Of a stretch of DNA of 64,000 nt, positions 1 through 8,439 are shown piece after piece. Where the stretch lies: NCBI RefSeq assembly GCF_029581575.1, contig NZ_CP089975.1, forward strand, positions 186,001 through 250,000, given 5' to 3'. Every line of letters starts with the position of its first letter. The stretch's first letter is position 1. Below the pieces are notes generated by a model, which did no database searches, was not told where the DNA came from, and saw nothing but the letters and a program-made list of their open reading frames with translations. The DNA comes from Moraxella nasibovis (GTDB taxonomy: Bacteria; Pseudomonadota; Gammaproteobacteria; Pseudomonadales; Moraxellaceae). Made by a program: the position numbers and the translations under genes.

Positions 1-10
1 TGATTAAGAC

Positions 11-42
11 AAAAAAATGGGGGTTGCTTTCGCCCCTCCATT
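11..42 (-). terminator. Rho-independent terminator after frmB
   Basis: A GC-rich hairpin (ATGGAGGGG pairing with CCCCCAT around a GCGAAAGC loop region) is followed on the minus strand by seven T residues. It lies 28 bp past the frmB stop codon and would end the frmA-frmB transcript. Confidence 0.75.
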
Positions 43-69
43 GTGTGTTTTGGTTTTATTTTAAACAGC

Positions 70-912
70 TTATTTTAAATATTTAGCGTGAAAAGCAATA
101 TGCTCGCCAATAAAACTAGAAATAAAATAATAACTGTGGTCATACCCTGCCCGCAAATTAAATTGATACGCCACACCTAATTTATCTGCTTGTTGGCAAA
201 ATAATTCAGGTTTTAATTGCTCAGTTAAAAATTTATCTTTATCGCCTTGTTCAATCAAAATAGGCAAATTAGGACGGTATTTTTCCAATAACGCCACGCT
301 GTCATAATCCGCCCACACCTGTTTATCATCGCCCAAATAGGCGGAAAATGCCTTTTGTCCCCACGGCACTTGGCTGGGTGCAGTTATGGGCGAAAATGCC
401 GAAACACTTTGATAAACATCAGGATTTTTAAAGGCAATCGTCAATGCCCCATGTCCGCCCATAGAATGCCCAAAAATGGATTGTTTGCCACTCGTGGGGA
501 AATGCTCGTTAATCAACGCAGACAATTCTTTGACAATATAATCATACATTTGATAATGTTTTGCCCAAGGCTGCTCGGCGGCATTGACATAAAAGGAAGC
601 CCCTTGCCCCAAATCATAAGCGTCATCGTCCGCCACATTTTCACCGCGTGGCGAAGTGTCGGGGGCAACGACAATCACATTATGCTCATCGGCATAACGC
701 TGAAAACCTGATTTGGTAATAAAATTTTGCTCGGTGCAAGTCAAGCCAGACAGCCAATACAACACGGGCAAACGCTCGGTTTTGGCGGTGCTACTTTCGG
801 CACAATTCGGTAAATAAATGGCAAAAGTCATTTCGCAATTTAAGCAGTCTGAAAAATGTTGCCAGATTTGTTGTTCGCCGTTAAAAATGCGGTAGGTTTC
901 TAGGTGTTGCAT
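70..912 (-). CDS. frmB: S-formylglutathione hydrolase
   Basis: This 280-residue cytoplasmic serine hydrolase of the esterase D family hydrolyses S-formylglutathione to formate and glutathione, the second step of glutathione-dependent formaldehyde oxidation. The length is normal for the family. The nucleophile elbow GHSMGG puts the catalytic serine at residue 150; the histidine is in GYDHSYY near residue 259 and an aspartate lies in GDKDKF near 226. The N-terminal segment with LSGLTCTEQNF and APDTSPRG is typical of FrmB/FghA/EstD. It sits 89 bp downstream of frmA on the same strand, so the two probably share a transcript driven by the promoter before frmA. Identification is secure; fghA or estD would be equally valid names. 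Confidence 0.96.
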   Translation of the reverse strand: MQHLETYRIFNGEQQIWQHFSDCLNCEMTFAIYLPNCAESSTAKTERLPVLYWLSGLTCTEQNFITKSGFQRYADEHNVIVVAPDTSPRGENVADDDAYDLGQGASFYVNAAEQPWAKHYQMYDYIVKELSALINEHFPTSGKQSIFGHSMGGHGALTIAFKNPDVYQSVSAFSPITAPSQVPWGQKAFSAYLGDDKQVWADYDSVALLEKYRPNLPILIEQGDKDKFLTEQLKPELFCQQADKLGVAYQFNLRAGYDHSYYFISSFIGEHIAFHAKYLK

Positions 913-1001
913 GGTTTTCCTTACAAGCGGTAAAAAAGGTGCTGAAATTTACAAAGGCAACAAGGCGGAACATTGCCGCCTTGCTGAATATAAAGGTTCG
1001 A

Positions 1002-2224
<1,223 letters not shown>

Positions 2225-2280
2225 AAGGTTTTAGGTTGGCTGAAAGTTATACCTAACGAACTTAAAAATTACTACAAGTC

Positions 2281-2342
2281 GTAGGTGCGTACAACGCACT
2301 GTTGTTGTCTAAGGCCTTTGTTGGTCGTGTTACGCACCTTAC
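2281..2342. repeat. Imperfect inverted repeat between frmA and the nitroreductase gene
   Basis: The arms GTAGGTGCGTA and TACGCACCTTAC enclose about 39 bp. It resembles an interspersed palindromic repeat or a transcript-end hairpin. The rest of 2225-2393 shows no gene. Confidence 0.45.
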
Positions 2343-2393
2343 TTCCAAAACCAATTTTGTGGTAATTTTTTAATTCTTTGACTATATTTTAAA

Positions 2394-2427
2394 ATAAAAA
2401 TACCGCTTTTATTAAAAAAACGGTGTT
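2394..2427 (-). terminator. Possible terminator after the nitroreductase gene
   Basis: On the minus strand a short ACCG/CGGT stem with an A/T-rich inner stem is followed by ATTTTTATTTT. It lies about 50 bp past the nitroreductase stop codon. Confidence 0.5.
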
Positions 2428-2477
2428 TATTCATCATTTCAAACTGCGATAAAAGCAAATAAATGGTTGTTTAAAAC

Positions 2478-3137
2478 TTATTCTACAAATTTCACCACTT
2501 CATCAAAAGTTTTACGGGCTTTTTGGCGGATTTCTTTATCCCTAAACCCAAAAGTTACCATTACCGACACGCCCCATTCGGCAGGGTCAAATAAACCTTC
2601 TTCTGCCAAAATGCGATTGACTTCTTGATAATCAAAGCCTTCAATCGGGCAACTGTCAATGCCAAGCATTGCCGCCCCCGTCATCATATTGGCAAGGGCG
2701 ATGTAGGTTTGTTTGCTCGCCCAGTCAAATAAACTGCGGTCGGACTCCAAAATGGCGATGTCTTCGGTTTGGAATTTTTGATAAATAGCCAATGCCTTTT
2801 CACGAGCTTCGCCCTGCAAGCCCCGTCTGTCCATAATTTCACCAAAATAAGGCGTGTCATAACGGGCGTTTTTCTTGGCAAGAATGGCGACAATGTGGCT
2901 GGCGGTTTCCATTGTCGGAATGCCCCAGCAAAAAGGTTTTAATTTTTGGCGTAAGTCGGCATTTTGCAATACCAAAAATTGCCAAGGCTCAGACCCCACA
3001 GAGCTTGGGGACAAACGTCCCATTTCCAAAATGGCATTAAAATCATCGGCAGGGATTTTCTTATTGCCGTCATACGAACGCGTGGACGCACGGCGATGAA
3101 AGGCACTAATCAGGTCGTCTTTACTAAAAATGGTCAT
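2478..3137 (-). CDS. NAD(P)H-dependent FMN nitroreductase (NfsB family)
   Basis: A 219-residue cytoplasmic flavoprotein of the nitroreductase superfamily. Such enzymes reduce nitroaromatics, quinones and sometimes activated alkenes using NAD(P)H and FMN. Support: the N-terminal HRRASTRSYDGNKKIP, the LSPSSVGSEPWQFLVL FMN-binding segment near residues 45-62, and the late GIDSCPIEGFD motif typical of the NfsB group. I choose the ATG at 3137 over an upstream TTG because GGAG sits six bases before it. Its promoter carries the same 42-bp element as frmA and the OYE gene, placing it in an electrophile-detoxification set. The physiological substrate cannot be read from sequence. Confidence 0.9.
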   Translation of the reverse strand: MTIFSKDDLISAFHRRASTRSYDGNKKIPADDFNAILEMGRLSPSSVGSEPWQFLVLQNADLRQKLKPFCWGIPTMETASHIVAILAKKNARYDTPYFGEIMDRRGLQGEAREKALAIYQKFQTEDIAILESDRSLFDWASKQTYIALANMMTGAAMLGIDSCPIEGFDYQEVNRILAEEGLFDPAEWGVSVMVTFGFRDKEIRQKARKTFDEVVKFVE

Positions 3138-3175
3138 AAATTGCTCCAAAAATGGAAATTTGAAAATTAGGGTGT

Positions 3176-3246
3176 ATTATAAAAGATTTTATTTATTATG
3201 GATAATTGATGGTTTTGATAGGTAGGTATTATTTGAAGTGATAAAT
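3176..3246 (-). promoter_or_regulatory. Nitroreductase promoter with shared 42-bp element (site B)
   Basis: A TATAAT box (minus, 3176-3181) is exactly 23 bp from the 42-bp element at 3205-3246. Sites A and B agree at 36 of 42 positions by hand alignment. The putative -35 hexamer TATCCA is far from consensus. Confidence 0.75.
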
Positions 3247-3251
3247 GATTT

Positions 3252-3266
3252 TTCAGGCAGCCTGAA
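3252..3266. other. Neisseriaceae-type DNA uptake word (palindromic)
   Basis: AGGCAGCCTGAA at 3255-3266 equals the Kingella-type DUS dialect. Its reverse complement across 3252-3263 reads AGGCTGCCTGAA, the Simonsiella-type dialect. Near matches with 11 of 12 bases occur at 4754, 6895 and 8542. Confidence 0.5.
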
Positions 3267-3280
3267 AGTTTATTTTTAGT

Positions 3281-3314
3281 AAAAAGCACCGTCTAATTTT
3301 AAAATTAAACGGTG
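3281..3314 (-). terminator. Terminator after the YdcZ pair
   Basis: CACCGT at 3287 pairs through an A/T-rich stem with ACGGTG ending at 3314. The minus strand continues into CTTTTT. It is 12 bp beyond the stop of the downstream ydcZ-like gene. Confidence 0.8.
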
Positions 3315-3325
3315 TCTATCATTTT

Positions 3326-3778
3326 CTATGCCTGTTTCGGTTTGCTACTTTGATAAATAAAATACAAAGCCACGCCCAAACACGCTACTGCTCCCAAGCG
3401 ATAATAGGAAAATGAGATTTGAGCATTGCCAAAACAGCCAAAACTGTCAATCAGCATTCCCATCAAAAGTTGCCCAAAAATCACCGCAATGGTTGCCGTT
3501 GCCGTGCCGATTTTTTGCACCGCCAGCACCATAATGATGATGTATGGCACGCCCATCAACGCCCCCAAAAGTTGCCATTTTGGGACATCTAACAGCGTAG
3601 TGTCGTGGCGTGGCTCAAAAAAGAAAATCAGCAAAGCGGTCAATAACGCCCCAATTGAAAAAGTCAAAAAGGCACTTTTGAACACGCCAACGCTTGCTCC
3701 CAGTTTGCCGTTAATCGCCGACTGAATGGCGAGCAATGCCCCACCGATAAAAGATAGCAGTACCATTAACGCAATCAT
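3326..3778 (-). CDS. YdcZ/DUF606 family membrane protein, second of a pair
   Basis: A 150-residue, very hydrophobic protein with about five predicted membrane helices. It matches the DMT-superfamily DUF606 (YdcZ) type, which are half-size transporters often encoded as tandem pairs. Visible family features are the opening helix with GGALLAIQSAINGKLG, the central WQLLGALMGVPYII and the late FGQLLMGMLIDSFG. The same WQL-G-G-Y and GQ-LIDHFG pattern recurs in the adjacent protein at 3788-4231, so the two are paralogues that may act as a heterodimer in the inner membrane. The gap between them is 9 bp. The substrate is unknown; the location downstream of an OYE reductase suggests a link to export of a toxic compound, but this is inference. 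Confidence 0.82.
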   Translation of the reverse strand: MIALMVLLSFIGGALLAIQSAINGKLGASVGVFKSAFLTFSIGALLTALLIFFFEPRHDTTLLDVPKWQLLGALMGVPYIIIMVLAVQKIGTATATIAVIFGQLLMGMLIDSFGCFGNAQISFSYYRLGAVACLGVALYFIYQSSKPKQA

Positions 3779-3787
3779 TTTTCCCCC

Positions 3788-4231
3788 TTATGCCACTTTG
3801 TCCATCGCCACCAACACAAGGGCGATGACGATAAAAATCAAGGCGATGACACGGTTTTTGTCCATTTTTTTAGCAGGCATACCAAGCCAACCAAAATGGT
3901 CAATAAGTAAACTTTTGCTGATTTGCCCTGCAAGAATGGCAATCATCGCAGGGGTAATGCCAATCACAGGCACCGCCATCGTCAAAAACACCACATAGCC
4001 CACGCCCAAAATCCCGCCCATCAGTTGCCAAGACGGCTGGGCAAAAAAAGACGGGGCGTTTCTTGGGGCAAAAAACAACATCAGCAAAAATGTCAGTCCT
4101 GCACCCACGCCAAAAATGGAAAATGTCGCCCACAAATGCCCGACTTGCTGCCCAAGCGGTCCAAGCAAGCCTGCTTCCACCGACAAGCCCATTCCTGCGA
4201 TGACAGTGAGCAAAATTAAAATAAGTTGCAT
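3788..4231 (-). CDS. YdcZ/DUF606 family membrane protein, first of a pair
   Basis: A 147-residue inner-membrane protein with about five hydrophobic segments, paralogous to the next gene at 3326. Shared motifs are SWQLMGGILGVGYVVF in the middle and AGQISKSLLIDHFGWLG near residue 110. The start is 22 bp past the hairpin that follows the OYE gene, leaving little room for a separate promoter. Expression is therefore probably by read-through from the OYE promoter. The pair arrangement is typical of DUF606; the transported compound is not known. Confidence 0.82.
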   Translation of the reverse strand: MQLILILLTVIAGMGLSVEAGLLGPLGQQVGHLWATFSIFGVGAGLTFLLMLFFAPRNAPSFFAQPSWQLMGGILGVGYVVFLTMAVPVIGITPAMIAILAGQISKSLLIDHFGWLGMPAKKMDKNRVIALIFIVIALVLVAMDKVA

Positions 4232-4253
4232 TGATTTACCTTGTTTAAATAAT

Positions 4254-4290
4254 AAAAACCGTTGTCCAAAGTCAATTTGACAACGGTTTT
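4254..4290 (-). terminator. Terminator or attenuator between the OYE gene and the YdcZ pair
   Basis: A perfect 12-bp stem, AAAACCGTTGTC with GACAACGGTTTT, is followed by TTTTTATTATT on the minus strand. It lies 24 bp after the OYE stop codon and just before the ydcZ-like start. Confidence 0.8.
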
Positions 4291-4313
4291 ATGATTAAAA
4301 GCGGTTCATAGAT

Positions 4314-5375
4314 TTAAGCAAACCCACGCACATATTGTCTTGGCACAAACTGCATTTCGCTACTGTCCGAGCCATTTTGCTGATATTGGGCGTTTAATAC
4401 CCAATACGGGTCTCGCAAAAGCCCACGACCGACCGCCACCAAATCGGCATCGCCCACGCCCAAAATATGGTCAGCCACCGCCACATTGTCCAGCATACCG
4501 ACCGCAATCACAGGCTTGCCTGTGGCGTGTTTGACTTTGCGAGCCAAATCCACTTGATAGCCTGCATAAAATTCAGGGTGATTGCCCCTGACAAGTACAC
4601 CGTCGCCACCACCGCTGACATCAAACACATCCGCCCCTGCGTCTGAAAATCGTTTGGCAATTTGTACGCCATACTCGCTGTCAAAGCCGTCTTTGCCGTA
4701 TTCTTGGGCGGAAATGCGTACGATTAAAGGCATATCGGCAGGCATCACTTTTTTGGCAGCCTGAATGATTTCCACGCCAAACAAGGCTTTATCTTGACCG
4801 TATTCATCGGTACGCCCATTGGATTTGGGCGAATAAAATTGATGAATCAAATAACCGTGTGCCCCGTGCAATTCAATCGCATCAAAGCCTGCCTCCACCG
4901 CTCTTTTTACGCTATCGGCAAAGGCTTGCACCAAGTCTTTGACTTCCTGCGTGGTCAATTCTCGTGGCGTAATCAAATTTTGCCCCGCATAATCCAGCTC
5001 GCCATAATGAATGGCAGACGGGGCGACGGCATTGGGCTCATCTTGGGCTTTACGACCTGCGTGGGCGATTTGTACGGCAATTTTCGCCCCGTGTGCGTGT
5101 ACGCTGTCCACGATTTTTTTGAATGCGTCTTTTTGTTCGTCATTCCAAAGTCCCAAGCAATTTGGGCTAATGCGACCGTTGGGGGCGACATTGGTCATCT
5201 CCACGATAATGAGGCCCACGCCGCCAATGGCTCGGCTGGTGTAATGTACCAAATGCCAGTCGTTTGGCACGCCATCAACGGCGGAATATTGGCACATTGG
5301 CGGCATCACTACGCGGTTTTTAAGTTCAAGGTTTTTAATGGAAAAGGGGGTAAGAAGCTTACGGATTTTTGCCAT
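4314..5375 (-). CDS. NADH:flavin oxidoreductase, Old Yellow Enzyme family (YqjM/NamA-like)
   Basis: A 353-residue FMN-dependent TIM-barrel ene-reductase. The family reduces activated C=C bonds of enones, quinones and nitroesters, protecting against reactive electrophiles. The N-terminal TPFSIKNLELKNRVVMPPMCQYSA contains the cysteine (near residue 28) that tunes the flavin in the YqjM/XenA subgroup. The substrate-binding histidine pair is in ELHGAHGYLIHQF near residues 173-185, and phosphate-binding residues lie in AVGRGLLRDP near 316. AGGA lies eight bases before the ATG. It is divergent from the lysR gene at 5507, and their 131-bp intergenic region holds site C. Family assignment is secure; the natural substrate is not. 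Confidence 0.93.
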   Translation of the reverse strand: MAKIRKLLTPFSIKNLELKNRVVMPPMCQYSAVDGVPNDWHLVHYTSRAIGGVGLIIVEMTNVAPNGRISPNCLGLWNDEQKDAFKKIVDSVHAHGAKIAVQIAHAGRKAQDEPNAVAPSAIHYGELDYAGQNLITPRELTTQEVKDLVQAFADSVKRAVEAGFDAIELHGAHGYLIHQFYSPKSNGRTDEYGQDKALFGVEIIQAAKKVMPADMPLIVRISAQEYGKDGFDSEYGVQIAKRFSDAGADVFDVSGGGDGVLVRGNHPEFYAGYQVDLARKVKHATGKPVIAVGMLDNVAVADHILGVGDADLVAVGRGLLRDPYWVLNAQYQQNGSDSSEMQFVPRQYVRGFA

Positions 5376-5406
5376 TGGGATAGTCCTAAGTGATGAAATT
5401 TTGGCT

Positions 5407-5478
5407 ATTATAACTTGTTTGGGATATTGGGGGAAATTGATTATTTTGATGAGTAGGTATCATTTGGCATGATATAAT
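5407..5478. promoter_or_regulatory. Divergent OYE/lysR control region with shared 42-bp element (site C)
   Basis: On the minus strand a TATAAT box (5407-5412) lies 23 bp from the element at 5436-5477, as at sites A and B. On the plus strand another TATAAT (5473-5478) overlaps the other end of the element, 29 bp before lysR. This suits a LysR protein that activates the divergent gene and represses itself. Confidence 0.78.
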
Positions 5479-5506
5479 AATAAAGCATCTAAAATGGAAA
5501 AACGCA

Positions 5507-6403
5507 ATGACCAACCTTCGCAAACTTGACCTAAATTTATTAAAAGCCTTTGTCGTATTATTGGACGAATGCAATGTCAGTCGTGCCGCCCACCGCTTAT
5601 CCATCACTCAGCCTGCGATGAGTGGCATTTTAAATCGCTTGCGAGAAAGTTTTAACGACCCCTTATTTGTCCGAGTGCAACACGGAATGCAACCGACCGA
5701 TAGGGCGATTGAGCTTGGCAAAATTGCACGGCAGATTTTGACCGACATCAATTCAATGCTCCAACCGCCCATTTTAGAACCTGAAAATTTGGCGATGACG
5801 CTACGCATTGGAGCGACCGATTATGTGCAAGCCATCATCGCTGTGCAGCTGATTTTAAAATTAAGACGGCTTGCGCCCAATGTACAAGTGGCATTATTGC
5901 CTGTACAAGGGCAAAACATCAAAACACTGTTTGAACAAAACAAAATTGATTTGGCGCTAGTGAGCCAAAACAATCTAACGCCCGATATGCACCAACAAAA
6001 ACTGTTTGACGAACGCTATATTTGTGCGATGAGCAAGGCGCACCCGATGGCAAATAAAAAATTAACCACAGAGACTTTTTGTGAATTGCCCTTTGCGATG
6101 TTTTCTTATAATGGCGGAGAATTTAGTGGGGCAACCGACATCGCCTTACAAAAATTGGGCTTAAAAAGAAAAGTAATGGTGTCTTTAAATAACATTTTAT
6201 TATTGCCATCATTATTGCAAGAATCGGATTTGGTGGCGGTATTGCCAGAGCGCCTTGCCAAAACTTTATCCAATGTTCATCTACAAACACCGCCCATTGA
6301 AATAGACGGCTTTACCATGCTAATGAGCTGGCACGAACGCACGCACCACGACATCGCCCACGCTTGGGTGAGAGAATTAGTTAAGGGGCTTATTTGTGAG
6401 TAA
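5507..6403 (+). CDS. LysR-type transcriptional regulator
   Basis: A 298-residue cytoplasmic regulator. The N-terminal winged helix-turn-helix (about residues 6-65) is clear from LDLNLLKAFVVLLDE, SRAAHRLSITQPAMSG and the wing DPLFVRVQHG. Residues 90-298 form the two-lobed effector-binding domain. It is transcribed divergently from the OYE reductase, the classic LysR arrangement. The shared element in its promoter also occurs before frmA and the nitroreductase gene, so I infer that it controls all three in response to an aldehyde, quinone or other electrophile. The effector is unknown. The element overlaps the lysR -10 box, which suggests negative autoregulation. Confidence 0.93.
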   Translation: MTNLRKLDLNLLKAFVVLLDECNVSRAAHRLSITQPAMSGILNRLRESFNDPLFVRVQHGMQPTDRAIELGKIARQILTDINSMLQPPILEPENLAMTLRIGATDYVQAIIAVQLILKLRRLAPNVQVALLPVQGQNIKTLFEQNKIDLALVSQNNLTPDMHQQKLFDERYICAMSKAHPMANKKLTTETFCELPFAMFSYNGGEFSGATDIALQKLGLKRKVMVSLNNILLLPSLLQESDLVAVLPERLAKTLSNVHLQTPPIEIDGFTMLMSWHERTHHDIAHAWVRELVKGLICE

Positions 6404-6458
6404 GGATCTAAAAGTTAATATATTTATAACGTCATATGCTAATTGGGAGTAATTTAAA

Positions 6459-8396
6459 ATGGCTCGTGCATACTATCATCAAACCATCTCACAATTTTTA
6501 AACACTGACAACAGCCAAATTCTTGGTGAATTGCTCGCCAAACACACGCATCAAAAATTAGATGATTTACAGCGCAATGCTTGGCAAAAACAAATCGCCA
6601 TTCTCAAAAATCAATTACAAGGCATTGACGGACATCTTTATTTTGAATTTAGCATTCCACGTATGGGCAAGCGCGTTGATAATATCATTATTATTGGCAG
6701 CACAATTTTCCTATTAGAATTTAAAATTGGCGAAACACAATATCGTTCTCATGATTTAGACCAAGTGATTGATTATGCTTTGGATATGCGCAATTTTCAC
6801 GAAGGCAGTCATCAAGCAAGATTGATGCCTGTGTTAATTGCCGAAAATGCACCAGACATTCAAACGCAAAATCACATTCAACAAGCGATGAATTTTCAGG
6901 CTGCCATACGTTTAAATGCAACTAATTTGGGCAGTTTTTTACGTCAATTTTCCTCACAAAATTCATTTGATATTGCCCATTGGGAGCAATCCGCTTACAA
7001 ACCTACGCCAACCATTGTGGAAGCAGCACAAGCCTCGTATCAAAAACACGATGTGCGTGAAATTACTCGTTCAGATGCGGGTGCCCAAAATCTGTCATTA
7101 ACGGCAAATTGTATCAGTCAAATTATTGACAATGCTAAGAAAAATCATCAAAAAACCATTTGCTTTATTACTGGTGTGCCGGGTGCGGGCAAGACGCTCG
7201 CAGGCTTAAACATTGCCAATCAACGCTTACAAACTGCTGATGATGAACACGCTGTGTTTTTGTCGGGCAATGGTCCGCTTGTGGCGGTTTTACAAGAAGC
7301 ATTGGCACGCAATAGCAAGGCTGTCAGCAAAAAAGAAGCAACCAGCCACGCCAAAACCTTTATTCAAAACATTCACCATTTTCGTGATGAATATTTGCAA
7401 AACACTGCGCCGCCTACCGAAAAAGTGGTGATTTTTGATGAAGCTCAGCGTGCGTGGAACGAGGCTCAAACCAGCTCATTTATGAAACGAAAACGCGGGC
7501 GTGAGGATTTTTGTCAGTCGGAACCTGATTTTTTGATTGAGGTGATGAATCGTCATCAAAATTGGTGCGTGATTATTGCACTAATTGGCGGCGGGCAAGA
7601 AATCAATACGGGCGAAGCTGGACTGTCTGAATGGGTGCACGCGCTTAAAACGCATTATGCGGATTGGCGTGTGCATTATTCGCCTTTGATTGTCAATGAA
7701 GCGCATTATTTGGACGCGCCAGAACTTTGTAAGTTTATAAAAAATCAAGGTGTTGCTGAGCCACATTTGCATTTGGCGACGTCGGTGCGTTCATTTCGCT
7801 CGGCAAAGGTATCGGCATTTATTCATGCAGTTTTGGATAATAATTTATCACTTGCCAAAACTTTATATCAAGAAATCAAAGACAATTATCCCATTGTTTT
7901 AACCAGAGATTTAAACACAGCAAAACAATGGTTACACGAACAAGCGCGTGGTAGCGAGCGTTTTGGTTTGATTGCCTCATCGGGCGCACGGCGTTTAAAG
8001 GCGCTTGGTGTTAATGTCAAAAATGAAATTGAAGTGGAAAAATGGTTTTTAAATGATAAAAATGACGTGCGTTCATCGTATTTTTTGGAAGATGTGGCCA
8101 GTGAATTTGATGTGCAGGGATTGGAATTGGATTTTGCGTGTGTGGCGTGGGACGGTAATTTTTATTATGACAAGGGCTGGCATTATCAAAATTTTAAGGG
8201 CACTAAATGGCAAAATGTCCGACAAGCAGAAGAGCAGCAATTTATTCAAAATGCGCATCGGGTTTTATTGACCCGTGCACGGCAAGGTATGGTGATTTGG
8301 GTGCCAGAAGGCAATGAAAATGACCATACTCGTCCTAGCCGATTTTATGATGGAACTTATGAGTTTTGGCGGGAGATTGGAATTTTAGTATTATAA
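6459..8396 (+). CDS. DUF2075 P-loop ATPase with N-terminal PD-(D/E)XK-like nuclease domain
   Basis: A 645-residue protein. The first ~200 residues contain RVDNIIIIGSTIFLLEFKIG, where D, then E-x-K after a beta strand, fits a PD-(D/E)XK nuclease core. A helicase-like P-loop module follows: Walker A GVPGAGKTLAG near residue 239, Walker B VVIFDEAQRAW near 323, then a DUF2075-type body with SEFDVQGLELDFACVAW and a C-terminal LTRARQGMVIWVPEG similar to motif VI of UvrD-like helicases. No signal peptide or membrane segment is present. It stands alone, 55 bp after lysR and convergent with the OYE-type gene at 8440. Related proteins are often suspected of DNA repair or phage defence, but no role is shown here. 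Confidence 0.82.
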   Translation: MARAYYHQTISQFLNTDNSQILGELLAKHTHQKLDDLQRNAWQKQIAILKNQLQGIDGHLYFEFSIPRMGKRVDNIIIIGSTIFLLEFKIGETQYRSHDLDQVIDYALDMRNFHEGSHQARLMPVLIAENAPDIQTQNHIQQAMNFQAAIRLNATNLGSFLRQFSSQNSFDIAHWEQSAYKPTPTIVEAAQASYQKHDVREITRSDAGAQNLSLTANCISQIIDNAKKNHQKTICFITGVPGAGKTLAGLNIANQRLQTADDEHAVFLSGNGPLVAVLQEALARNSKAVSKKEATSHAKTFIQNIHHFRDEYLQNTAPPTEKVVIFDEAQRAWNEAQTSSFMKRKRGREDFCQSEPDFLIEVMNRHQNWCVIIALIGGGQEINTGEAGLSEWVHALKTHYADWRVHYSPLIVNEAHYLDAPELCKFIKNQGVAEPHLHLATSVRSFRSAKVSAFIHAVLDNNLSLAKTLYQEIKDNYPIVLTRDLNTAKQWLHEQARGSERFGLIASSGARRLKALGVNVKNEIEVEKWFLNDKNDVRSSYFLEDVASEFDVQGLELDFACVAWDGNFYYDKGWHYQNFKGTKWQNVRQAEEQQFIQNAHRVLLTRARQGMVIWVPEGNENDHTRPSRFYDGTYEFWREIGILVL

Positions 8397-8429
8397 AAAC
8401 ACCGCCTAAACTTTCATTCAGACGGTGTT
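8394..8429 (-). terminator. Terminator between convergent genes
   Basis: AACACCGCCT pairs with AGACGGTGTT (one mismatch on the plus strand, a G:U pair on the minus). The minus strand then runs into TTTTTATAA, so it mainly serves the oxidoreductase gene at 8440. Its right arm contains TTCAGACGGT, one base off the classic Neisseria uptake word. Confidence 0.75.
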
Positions 8430-8439
8430 CAAAATCAAA

